Part shown: in pieces, positions 9,608 to 21,243 of the stretch | Layout of the letters: each line of letters opens with the position of its first letter | Numbering within the stretch: the stretch's first letter is position 1 | NCBI GenBank assembly: GCA_025667525.1 | Contig: CM046881.1 | Span: forward strand, 499,803,627 to 499,867,626 | DNA: 64,000 bases | From: Glebionis coronaria | Lineage: Eukaryota > Streptophyta > Magnoliopsida > Asterales > Asteraceae | Reading direction: 5' to 3' | Program-made: the position numbers and the translations under genes | The notes under the pieces: model-generated | Seen by the model: only the letters and a program-made list of their open reading frames with translations | The model's database searches: none | What the model was told of the DNA's origin: nothing

Positions 9608-12399
9608 ATGTCAAATCTAGAAGTAACCACTTCCTCCTCACCTTCACCAAACATCAAGATTCCCATGCTTGATGCTGCCAACTTTGAATTGTGGAAATTC
9701 AACTTTGAGCAATATCTGGGAATCTCTGACTACACACTCTGGGAGATTATTGAATATGGAAACACATTCAATAAAGCCCAAAAGATTGCTAATGCTATTG
9801 CTGGAAGAGCAGCTGTTGCTGGATGTTCAGAAGCAGATAAGAGAGAAAAGCCAGAGGATGGTAGAGCTGTGGCTGCTGAAGACATAGCAAAGAAAAGTGT
9901 TGATATGAAAACCCTAAATATTCTGAAACTATCTTTGGGACAGGAGAACCAGCATAAATACAGAGGTTATGAATCTGCTAAGGACCTTTGGGCAGCTCTT
10001 GAAGTTGCATATGGTGGCAATGAAGATACTAAGGAAGAGAAGAAGAAGCAACTCATGCATGATTATGCTGTCTTCAAGGCTCAACCTAATGAGAAGCTCA
10101 ACAGTGTGAGAAGTAGATTGCTTGACATTACAAGCAAATTGTCCTTCATGGGGACACAATTTGGTGATGTTGACATTAATGCCACTTTTCTTAAAAGTCT
10201 TGGTGAGGCGTGGAAGATTGAGGCAAGATCTATACTTGCCAACAACACTCACAAAAGTTCTACTTTTGATGACATCTACAACAAACTAAGGCTATTGGAA
10301 GATGAAACTCTATTGGAGCATGGAAGCAAGTCTACCAACAGCAACATGGCCTTCTTTTCTCATAGTGAAGATCAATTCAATCAGAAGGACTCTTACATGC
10401 ATCCTGTTACTGGATCATCATGTGTCAACGCTGGAACATGTCCTGTCAACGCCTCATACTCAGACGCTGACACATACAAAAATGACTCACCAAGAGTTAA
10501 ACCTGCTGGTCTGGATCTGGATACTGTATGTGCTTATATTGCTTCTTTGCCCAATGGTTTAGTGATTACATATGAGGACCTTGAGCAGATAAGTGATGAG
10601 CACTTGGAAGAGATGGATATTAAGTGGAACATGGCTCTTGCTAGTATAAGAGCAAACAGGTGGAATAGAAGGTTTAAGAAGAAGATGACCTTCAATGCAA
10701 AGGACACATCTGGATTTGATAAATCCAAAGTTGAGTGGTACAACTGTCATCGTATGGGGCACTTCATGAGGGAATGCAGATCTCCTAGAATAACTGATGC
10801 TGACAAACCCTTAAGCCAAATTGTTAAGGCTCAGGATCCTAAGGCCATGGTTGCATTTCAAGGAATTGATGGTATGGGATGGGATTGGAGCTATTTGGCT
10901 AAAGATGTGGAAGAGGATAAAGCTTTGGTGGCTGAGATTGAAGAAGAAGAGCATGTTCAATATGCTCTCATGGCACACTCCTCCTCTTCATCAGATAACG
11001 AGGTATACGATGATGCTTTTTGTAGTAAGGGTTGTAGGTTAAATACTGAGAAACTTAACAAAGAGGTGTTAAGATTATTAGATGATGTGAGTACTGAAAG
11101 ATGCAAACTGTCTAATTACCAACTAGCTCTCACTCAAACTGAGAAGACAGTTTCTGAATACAAGAAAATGGAATTTGATTGAAAAGATAAAATAAATATC
11201 TTAAAACATGAGTTGAATGCTAGTAATGATATTAGGAGCATTATGGAAAGGGTTAATGGTGAGATACAGGCTAAGTTAGATGAGGCCATTAAAAATAAAG
11301 ATAATGTTGGCCTTAAAATTAAAAGATTTGATAAGGCACACAAACCCTAGGAGAATGTGTGAGTAAACAAAGGGATCCTAAGGACAGGACTGGGATTGGA
11401 ATGAAAGACTACTATGTGGTTCCACCACCAGCTGGTGACTTCTATGGTGTCCAACAAAAGGACCTATCTTGGACTAGTTTACCAGAACTCCAAGAGGAGG
11501 AATTCATTCCTCCACCAAGAGTCATTACCCCAGTTGAAGAGTATCAACAGAAGTTGACTGACTTGAATAAGTGGAAGAAAGCTAACCCTACCTTATTTGT
11601 TAAGGGTAGCTTGTCATGTGAAAGTCCTAATGAGTCAACCCCCATTAAGGTTATAAACCCAATCACTGGTAAGGCTGTTAAACTTGGCTCAAACACTGTT
11701 AGAAAACCTAGCATTAAGTATGAAAAGATGTATAGAAATACTAGGTCACCTAAGAGCCAAGTTAGTAATGATGGAACAGGTTTCTTCTCTTCTAGACCTA
11801 GGGTTGTGTCTAGAAAAGCCTGTTACACTTGTGGTAGCTTTTCACATTTAGCATATAAGTATGTCAACGCTTCCAAAGTCAATGTTGTTAGAAAGTCAAA
11901 CGTTGCCAGACCCAAACATTGTGTGCAGCAAAGTCCACAAGTTGTTAGACCTGCCCCATTCTTCACTAGAGGGTCTAACACTCATGGACAAAGACCATTT
12001 CAAAAGACAAATACTTGGTCTAACAGGCAATGGGTTTCTGTAGCAAACCCTAGGTTCAACGCTGACAAGGGTAATTTCAGCGTTGACAAGACCAAATCCA
12101 ACGATGAGAGAAACGTGACCAGATCTAAATATTTGCAACCACAGGGTAAGGGGTCTAAAGCTTCTTCACGCTTGACATGGAGACCAAAGAAAGATCAAAA
12201 TCCTAATGATAATGGGATTTCAATGACCTGCAACAGATTTAATTACATTTCAAAGGTCATTACAAAACCTATTGGGTTTAACTTGGTATTTCATCCATAG
12301 AAGGATGAACAAGGGGTTTTTATGAGAACCAAGTCTGTTCTTGTTGAACAACCAGATGAATCCAAGTCTGCTAAGGCTTGGGTTCCCAAAGAAAACTAA
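9608..12399 (+). pseudogene. gag: A gag, broken by stops and one frameshift
   Basis: The first 524 codons are open and match D gag: a copia-type gag core (NFELWKFNFEQYL, then the QLMHDYAVFKAQPNE and LLDITSKLSFMG stretches), a first zinc knuckle, and a coiled-coil tail. In knuckle 1 the leading Cys is Trp (TGG at 10736), so zinc binding is lost. A TGA at 11180 ends the frame. A one-base deletion near 11345 shifts it, and 11359-12300 continues in another frame to a TAG. The second knuckle (CYTCGSFSHLAYKY) has lost its last Cys. The gene ends with a TAA near 12397, just before element C. Confidence 0.9.
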
Positions 12400-12403
12400 C
12401 TTG

Positions 12404-12408
12404 TTTTC
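12404..12408. repeat. Target-site duplication TTTTC, left of C
   Basis: TTTTC precedes C. The second copy is at 36973-36977. Joining them restores the gag-pol junction seen in D at about 24145-24165. Confidence 0.9.
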
Positions 12409-15400
12409 TGTGACAATCCGTCAATTTATGGTTGATATTTTATTCTTGAATATTATTTAAAAACATTATTTTAATATTACAATATGAACTCACATATTAT
12501 TGGGAAGAAATTTGGATTTACGTCTTGGAGTAGCATCGACTACGTCTAAACCGGAGGATTCAACGTTACGTGCTTACGTTTACATACACCGTCTTTGGTG
12601 ACAGTCCGACATTTCAGAAAATAAATTTATCCATGAATATTATTTTGGAGTTTTAAATTTGTGTTGGTTCATAAACTCACAAATTTACGAGAAAAGACTA
12701 GGACTTACGATTTTATTTTAACGTCCTTTACGACTAAACCGGAAACCTTAGGATTACGTATTTACGTTTTCGAACTCCGTTTTTGATGAGACAATTTTTA
12801 TTGGATTCATTTTGTGACGTTGATTCATAATTTATAAAAACGTTTTTCGTAAAACGACCCGAGGGCACGCAAATCTAGGAAACTAGAATCGAGGAGTACC
12901 CGTAAATAAATGGGATGAGACAAGTGGGACACTTGTCCCACCCCACTCCCAAAACCGGCCTTAAGTAGCTAACACCACTTAGGTGTCAAATTGTTAACTT
13001 ACAACTTACACATGTAAGCTAAAGCTTACATTGTAAGCAACTTATATCAAAACCACAAACACAAACCATGGTTTTCATTTGCAACATGCAAACAACCATC
13101 AAAACTCTCTCTACTCTCTCTTTGCCGTCCCAAATACTCCACAAAAACACCATCATTGATCAAAATTTAACCATAAACATGTGTTATAATTAACATATGT
13201 TAATCTCCATTCAAAAAGATGAAGAATGGTGCAACTTATAACATCCAAGGAGGAGTTTTCATGGAGTAGGAGGGCTGATTTTCCACAAGGAGTTCATGGA
13301 GCATGGTGGTCTTGAAGATGGTCTTGATGCATCCTAAGTTTCTCCATCCAAAACCATGTCAAACTCATAACCTACATCAAGTTGGTGGTATAAAGATTGT
13401 CCTCCTCATCTTCATGTTATTTTGATTATGTAAACATGTATTTTATTTCCTATTGTATATATTTATGATGATTATATGATGATAAAAATGTTATGTGGGG
13501 ATTTGTTGTTGATAAACATGATTAAAAAGGTGAAAAACCATATGAAACAAGGTTAAAATCTTGATTAATTTACATGGCTGTATAAAACAGTAAGTAAACA
13601 GGTCATGGACTGATAAAATGATGAAGTAGAATGGATTTACAGTAAGCTATGGGTCTTGTACACATGTGAGAGTTGGCCATGCAATGGAATCAAAATAATG
13701 AGTGAGATATGATAAAACAAGTTTAGGGTATAAATCTGAAGTTACTGTTTTGGACGATTTTTAGAAAATACTTAAAGGATGATTCAACAGTAGCTATAAA
13801 AGAGCTAAATGTAGCACATATCATGTAGTTTATGTGATAAAAATTTGAGCTTCTATCTCCATGTAGAACTCAAGATATGGCATTTTTGGTGAAGATGAAG
13901 TTAAAAATCATATTTTTGGAAATTAAAGAATAATACTATTATATAAGCACTCACATTTTAATATATAAAATGTAAAATAAAAACCCACTAACTTATAAAA
14001 CTTATTTATATAAATATATAAAAGGTGTAATAAGTGTATAAATGATAAAAATGGAAACTTGTTAAGTTTTATAAGTTATAAAACTATAAACATGATTTTT
14101 ACTACTTTTTCGGCTATTGCCGTAAAATTAACGTTTTTGTTAAATAAAACATAGATGGTTGGACCCGTCTAATGAAAACTTTATAAAACTTATATACTGA
14201 TATATAGACATGTATAACAAGTAAAAACTGATAAAACCCTAACTTTAGGGCATACGGACATTAACGAGCTAAGTAAACATATTGGACTAATACTTGGGTT
14301 AATAATTGGACTACATAAGATAAACACCCATAAAAAGAACTTATTGGGCTTAACCCATTTGGGCCCAACTTGAAAGTGTATGTGCTGATAATATAAGTAC
14401 AAAAAGGATTAATACAAGTTAAGAACTTATAATAGGCTTATTGGACCTAAAACACGTAAATAGGTAAAACGAGAAAACTAGTATAAAAGTTATCAACACA
14501 TAACTCTAAAATGAGTAAACGAGAATATGTAAACCCACTTGATCATCATATATATATAATCATCATATGTATACATAATTGATATTTTTATAAAGTCATT
14601 GGACAAACGTCTAAGACCGATTATTATTTGTCTAGGTTTCCGTGATTGAAGCACATACCGTACGTCCGAATTGCCGATCACCCGCCTTCCCGTATCAACG
14701 TGAGTTCATAGCCTCGCACTCTTTTAAATGTTTTATAAATGCTTTATAAACCCGCGAGGGAGATAACATGTTAGTTTTTATAAAGGTTTGGACACCATTT
14801 GTCCCGATTGTTTGTATATTGATTTTGGACCCGAATGATTGAATGACCCGATTGTATGACCCGATAAATGATTAATGGACCCGATAGATGAAATTAAATG
14901 GATTATTAAAGTTAGGTTATGTCACTAAAAGTCCCATTAGCATGAATTGTGAACTACCGGGAGTTGGTAGACGCTTATGCATTTAATAGTACTATTTGGG
15001 GACGATCACCCCAGTTCGCGCCTTGACGGTTGATCCCCGTCGTGCCACATTGATTGGTAAGCGAATTAATGTATGAGAAGATTTCAATAGCGTGACCTTT
15101 GTGACGACACGCTACTTTAGATGGGAAAAATTGGTATCGGGTTAGCTACCCGTTTTGGTTTTAGTAAGGTAACAATGTCATGCGGCTTATAATAATCCAA
15201 TCACCAAAATATTACTGGATGCTCCGAATTACGATGTATTGCCTGACTAGCAATACTGGGTCATACTATTGATATTATGTTGGTATTTTGGTTTTCATAA
15301 CCATATTCATATAACGGTTTTTATTTGATTTTATACAACGTCATAAGACGTATTGTATGATGTTTTTACGACATTGGCTCGTATATTGATTTTAAGACAA

Positions 15401-15854
15401 ATGCCTATATTATGATTTTCGATAAGGATTTGTATAAAATGATTTTGGCTATTTTACGGCCTATTACAATGATTTGTACGTATTGATTTTTGGTACTAAT
15501 TTTATATCAAAGTTATATTGATGGAATTTATTAAACTCTATGAATTCACTCGGCGTTATCGCTGACCTTTTCTTTTAACATGTTTTATCTCAAGTACTTG
15601 AAGGTAATTCTTGGGAAGACGACAAGAATTCATGGCCCGCACTTAAACAATATTTTCCATTCAAACACTTTGTAAAACTTTGTATGAAATGTAATGACTT
15701 GGGACCTATGTAACATTAATATTTATGAATGGAAATGATTTATTATTAAACGACGCGATTTTTATGCGTTGTCTATGATGTGAGTAATGTGCTATCCCGT
15801 AACAACAACGAGTCTTCCGCTGTATTGAGTTGTATAAAATTTGGGGGTGTTACA
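12409..15854 (+). repeat. C 5' LTR, 3446 bp
   Basis: Unusually long LTR. No coding frame of note. A perfect 8-bp hairpin with 2-base loop lies at 12924-12941, a CT-rich leader at about 13098-13130, and an AT-rich middle near 13915-14160. Its length differs from the 3' copy by an 11-bp piece present here near 14735, a 44-bp duplication absent here, and one single base. Confidence 0.9.
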
Positions 15855-15857
15855 GTT

Positions 15858-15869
15858 TGGTACCAGAGC
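15858..15869 (+). other. C primer-binding site (Met type, one mismatch)
   Basis: TGGTACCAGAGC, three bases after the LTR end. It differs from the usual TGGTATCAGAGC at one base. Confidence 0.75.
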
Positions 15870-18479
15870 TCTCGTTAAAGAGAACGAAAGATTTTTTAAA
15901 ACCAAGGTTTTGAATAAAACATTTCAAAATCTTTTAACTATAAACATTTTTCAAAAAATGTCTAAAAATCTTTTGACTATAACGGTGCCGAAGAATTCCC
16001 GAGTTACCGATAAGACCAGACTGAGAAGTGTTATTTTAATATATATATATAACTTGGATTATATATATATATGATGTAATTTGATTACATGATTGTTTGA
16101 TGATTATTTTGATATTTATACGAGGTATTTATACGACGTCGATTGTCACAAGAAACCCTAAATCCCCTAGTAAAATAATCGAAGCTATTCTCGTAGGAAT
16201 TCTAGCTATCCTAGATCTAAACCAAGTTGTGGATATTTATGATCCCAACAAATGGTTGATATTCGTAGAAATGTAGATATTAGTTGATTGTGATATTGAA
16301 AAAGAATTGGCGAGATTAAATCTGATATCGATGTCATGACGATCTTTCCTTATAGAGTGGAGTTTGACAAAAACGTTACCACCTAGAAAGATGTCATCTG
16401 ATTCGTTGTCATCCAATTCTTAAATTGAAATCGAAAGGGTGAATGTTGCACTAGAGGCTGTTATTGGAACCATTACCCAAAAGCCTCATGCCACTAATAC
16501 CTTTCCGAGAAGTCTAGTTGAATGACCGAGTCATTTCATACTAGTGACTCATTTGATAATTGTTGTTGTAAGAGATATAGGAGTGGAAATTAAGTGTTGA
16601 TTTATATTGAGATTGTATTGCCTTTACAAGGCCGAAGAATAAGATTGAAAGTATTGGAATATGAGGTAGGATATTGAATTGAGTATAAAATTGGTTGAAA
16701 TTTGAATAAAGTAAAATTTAACCCGTATGGAATGTGAGATTATTAATAGAAATTATTAATTCGTATGATTGAATTATAAGGTTTTAATTGATTGTTGATT
16801 CGAGTTAAGGGTTGTTCCTAGGCCATTGTCCACTAATGAGGATGCCCAGTGTCCAAGAAATTAATTGAAGAAATCTTCTTCTGAATTGAGACCGATGGAT
16901 CTTCTGGGACATGTGGAACACCTAATGACTCTTGTAGATTAGTATTCATTGTGGTATCTTTTAAAAATCCCTAACTTAACTGAGATATCAGTTGGTAGGA
17001 TGAGTTCTGAGAATTGTATGACATAGTGACACGTAATGTGTTACGGTACAATTTTGACTTGTTTGTGATTAATGAAAAAGACTACCTTTGATTGCTAAAT
17101 TCTACATGTATTGATGTTATCTATCTTTTCTTGCTTAATCCTAATATCCGCATTAGTGATGCAACCATTGAACGAGTACTCATCTTGATTTGAGTTCCGT
17201 TGTGTATTATTCTATTTGTATTCCTGAGTGCCATCGATGTCATGAACCTCATGATTGTTTGGCTAAGCTCACTTCCTATCATAATGAAGTTAGTTCGTGG
17301 TGAACAACTTTTCATCACATTTTTGCAGATCACACATTATTTTTATAAAGTTAAGGCGGTATCCTTTGAGAAAATTTAATTTTCATCACAATAAGGATTA
17401 TTCAAAGTAAGATTTATAAGTGATTGTTATCGAAAATGAGGTTGATTATAAAGTATCTTGGAAAACTTAATTGTTTTCATAATAAAGAAAATCTTTGTAA
17501 ATTTGTTTTGATTCTTATTTAAGAATTAAGCATGAAAATGCTTTTATTATAAACATGATGATAAAATTTTGACGAACTGAGTATTGCATCGTTAATCTTG
17601 AAATTGTATATAGTTGCGCGCCTACATACAATTTGGAATGGACCATGAAAGACTGATTAGTAGTCACCCTAAAACTGATTAATAAACACTACATTTTCTT
17701 TGAAGATTGTGAAAGATTAAATTTTATGAGATCTGCAAGAAGTGAAAAATAGGGACATAGTGTTAGGGACACCTACATATGTGCCTGTAGCATCTATTCT
17801 TCTGAGTCGAATTTACTCATCCGTGGAAATTTTCTTATTTGACAATTGACAATTCGTTTTTGTCCAATTCTCCCGTAGTGAGATTCTTAGGAAAAAGTAT
17901 ATGATTACCGGGTGTTGATACCCGACTGGATGTATTGACGTTCTTATCATTTCTTATGATTTGATTTCATTTGAATGACCTGGGTAACGATCCAAGGAGC
18001 TTTCGAATGCGTACTCAAATTATGAAAACATGGGATATATTCATATTCGTTAAATGTTTTCGTCTGTATCTGATTTGAAATTCTCTCGCGTAGATCATGC
18101 GTTGACCTTACTCTTTTAATAGTAGTTGTGTCTCCATATATCCTTGAATTTGTGAAGGATTATGAGTTATTATTAGTCTTTTGAGAAGTTCACATCTTAT
18201 CGACGGCAACGAAACTAGAAAGTTAGTAATGCAAGTAGAATGGATTGATTGATTATGACATGACGACATTGTCTTAATTGATGGGAACTTGGATTGAATT
18301 CCCCTAAATGATAAGATGTTGATTATCAAAAGTGATCTAAATAATTCTTGATGGATGACTTAGAATTATACCATGAATGGTTGTGAATTAGTTATAGATA
18401 TTGTAATCTAGAAGAACCTAATATGAATGTATTAAAAGATGTTTCGGTTATCTGAAACTTTAGGAGGTATTTATTGATG
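15870..18479 (+). other. C interior, gag-protease zone, unreadable
   Basis: By position this should hold gag and protease, but I find no open frame. A degenerate Cys/His cluster (ECHRCHEPHDC in one frame near 17230) may be the remains of a gag zinc knuckle; this is weak. Confidence 0.45.
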
Positions 18480-19040
18480 AATTACCTAGACTTTTGCCAT
18501 TAAGGCAAGTTGAAATTGGTATTGATTATATTCCCAGTGCTGCACCTATGGCGTGTGCACTGTACGTCAGCACCATCTAAAATAAAGGAATTACCGTACA
18601 ACTGAGAAAGTTGTCGGAGGAAGATTTTATTATACCAAGCCTGTCATCCTGAAGAGCTATGGTGTTATCTTTCCTTACATGTATAGATTACTGTGACTGA
18701 GTAAATTGACAATCGAAAACGATATCCATAACTCGAAATGGAAGATTTGTTCGATCATTTACAAGGTTCTACTGTATGTTTTAAAGATTTGATCCACGGC
18801 ATGGTTATCATCAACTTCGCATCTGCGAAGAAGATTATGTATTCCAATCACTACATCTAGAACTTGTAATGAACATTATAAGTTTCATGAGATGACGTTT
18901 GGATTGACTAATACACATGTAGCATTCATAAATTTGGTGAACCACGTGTGTAGGCTGTGATTTGATAAATTCATTCTTGAGATCATTAAGGACCAATTGT
19001 TTGTATATAAAAATAAGAATGAGTTAATAATTATTTATAG
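18480..19040 (+). pseudogene. pol: C reverse transcriptase relic (chromovirus type)
   Basis: Across several frames one can read decayed RT landmarks in the right order: GIDYIPSAAPMACALY (near 18520, compare the entry motif before RT), RHGYHQLRI..EED (near 18800), and FHEMTFGLTNTHVAF..LVNHVC (near 18890-18950), which corresponds to the MPFGLTNAP block. More than ten stops and shifts intervene. The YVDD-type catalytic box is not recognisable. The family is Ty3/gypsy, most like Tekay/Del, by recall of the motif wording. No functional product is possible. Confidence 0.75.
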
Positions 19041-20229
19041 ACTGCCCTGAATTGGCCGAACAGTGTAAACCTGAACCTTGAATAATTAACACGTGATTAA
19101 AGACTTGAATCTTTACATGATTTAACCATGTGAATAATAGATAATGGAAGCTATATTGACTTTTCAAAGATTAGAATCATTAACGCTTAGGGATTAAAAA
19201 CTTAATCATTTACCTAAAATGACCGTTGGATTAATAATGGTAAGATGTATGCATATAGACTCTTCAAGAATTAAGAGCCCTTTTAAGACTTTGGATTTTT
19301 ACCAAAAAGAAAGTGCAAATATGTTTTGACGAATGTTTTTAACAAAGGATTTTAAGGGATTATTCCCTTATACACAAACCATTTAACTAAACTTCTGTTT
19401 AGGGGTAAATGTTTGTGTATACCTCAAGATAACCTAAGATGGAATGAGTAAAACCATTTATACCATAACCTGAAAACTTAAAACGACAATTTTTGCTTTT
19501 CCACTAAGAAAATTTTGACCAAAGTATAAACAAAAGTTTTTCGAACATTTACGGAATCTTATTAAAATATTTTCGATAAATCAACAAAAATCTTGTTAAT
19601 TAAATTCAAATTATTTTTGAACATTTTATATAATTGGTCGAACTAAGAAATTTAAAAACTTTTACGTTTACATTTCATAAAAATTGAATATTTAATTAAT
19701 TATAATAATTATCGACGCTTTAGACGTCAGAGTGAGAAAAACTGATAAAAATGATAGTTGAGACGAAACTGAAACATAAAAGATAAGAAGAAAGAATTTT
19801 GAATAAATACAGTTATGATATTTATTTCATCAGGAGAAAGTGAACGTAATTACTGACGCATAATATGGAAAGAATATCTGAGTGAATTGTGGACATGATA
19901 ATCACATAATCATGAGAAGTATAGATACCAATACATTATGTATAAAAGATAAAGAACCAATTAGGACATGTTCCTTAATAATGAAGGTGCAAAATAAATT
20001 GCCGAACGATATAAAAATAAACAATGTTTGTAAAAAGGATAATATAGATAATAAAAAGGGGTTCGCAGGTAATGTGAACCATTAGAATTAAGAAGCCGAT
20101 AGCATTAAATGTATAAAAGGCCACTTATGGTTGCCTAAATATGGAGGATTGTGAGATGTAGTTATGTTGGAATTTGTAAGTATAAGTATTATATGTATGT
20201 CATTTTTGACTAAAAGTATCTTTGTCTGA
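19041..20229 (+). other. C interior, RNase H zone, unreadable
   Basis: AT-rich stretch between the RT and integrase relics. Expected to be RNase H by position, but I could not read any RNase H motif. A short 67-codon frame at 19882 is not recognisable as a protein. Confidence 0.4.
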
Positions 20230-20597
20230 AGAAGTTGTACTGATGACGAATTATGAAGGCAGACATCGCCTCATACATTAGTAAACGTCTAAGTTATTGC
20301 AAAGGTCATCATCTGAATTTGATTCGATTTGGGTCATCGTCGACAGACTGACCAAATCTGCTAATATCATTCTCGTTAATGACAAATGCAAAAGAGTTAT
20401 GTAAACATAGTGTGCCTGTATCGAACATCTATATCAAGATCCTCGCTTCGCATCGAATTTCTAGAGATTTGCTCAGAAATCATTGAGAACGAACCTTGAT
20501 GAGAGTACTATGTACCACCCCAATCGAAAGGACGAGGTAAAGTAACGATACAGAATACTATAAGCGTTGTTCTATGTTTGAATGATTGACCTTTGGT
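20230..20597 (+). pseudogene. pol: C integrase relic, interrupted by D
   Basis: IMKADIASYISKRLSYCK (near 20248) corresponds to the integrase zinc region. A deletion follows, then FDSIWVIVDRLTKSA (near 20320), DPRFAS (near 20440) and STMYHP (near 20508) of the catalytic core. D enters after this. The text resumes after D at 32697 with the block that in chromoviruses reads like PLVEFSYN. Wording fits the Tekay/Del group. Stops and shifts are frequent. Confidence 0.75.
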
Positions 20598-20602
20598 AAT
20601 AG
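20598..20602. repeat. Target-site duplication AATAG, left of D
   Basis: AATAG immediately before the D LTR. The second copy is at 32692-32696. Confidence 0.9.
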
Positions 20603-21136
20603 TGTTGGGAATAAAATATGGGTCAGTTCACTAGACGCTGGTAAGAAGACTTCAAGTGCTGATAGGATGACATTGGACGCTGACAGCCAAGTGTTGACAT
20701 TGAAGAAGTCAACGCTGACAGCCTTGAAGATTGACACTGATGGAATATCTTCATACGAATCTTTTTGTTTATTTGTTTCTTTATATGTGTATGGTAAAGA
20801 TAAGCTCGACATTGTATTTTCCATTATTATCTTTACCTAGAATAGTTGATTCGTAGCTTATTGTACAAGACTTCTTGATCTATAAAAGAAGGTCTTTTAG
20901 GTTAAAGTTATTAATCAGTTTTCATAAGTATTCGCAAGTTAAACCTCTTTCATTGTAATCAAGTACGATCATTCTAATACAAGTGAAAGTTTGTTTAACA
21001 TCTTTGTGTTTTAGATCAAGTGTTAATTCCGCATAACACTTTGTTACTTTATTCATAAGTAAAGGTTTCTCTACGTGTAGTACTTGATCTAATCTCGTAT
21101 ACATAAAGCTTAATCGATCTAAGTTTGGGATCAACA
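20603..21136 (+). repeat. D 5' LTR, 534 bp
   Basis: TGTTGGGAATAA to GGGATCAACA. The first 150 bases (U3) carry six CGCTGACA-type motifs. The TATA box is at 20881-20888. Confidence 0.95.
20881..20888 (+). promoter_or_regulatory. TATA box in D 5' LTR
   Basis: TATAAAAG about 280 bases into the LTR, downstream of the U3 motif cluster. The same box is in the 3' LTR at 32436-32443 and in both LTRs of A. Confidence 0.75.
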
Positions 21137-21138
21137 AG

Positions 21139-21150
21139 TGGTATCAGAGC
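21139..21150 (+). other. D primer-binding site (tRNA-iMet type)
   Basis: TGGTATCAGAGC two bases after the LTR end. Confidence 0.95.
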
Positions 21151-21243
21151 TTGTTGAGAAACTTTTGATCTTTAAGTAACGCAAGAACCCTAAAACACCA
21201 AAAACCCTAAAAACCCTAAAATTCTCAAAACCCTAAAAACATC

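Noticed and set aside
21139..21150. tRNA-like text at the primer sites
   Set aside because: Only the 12-base primer complement is present; no cloverleaf, so no tRNA gene.
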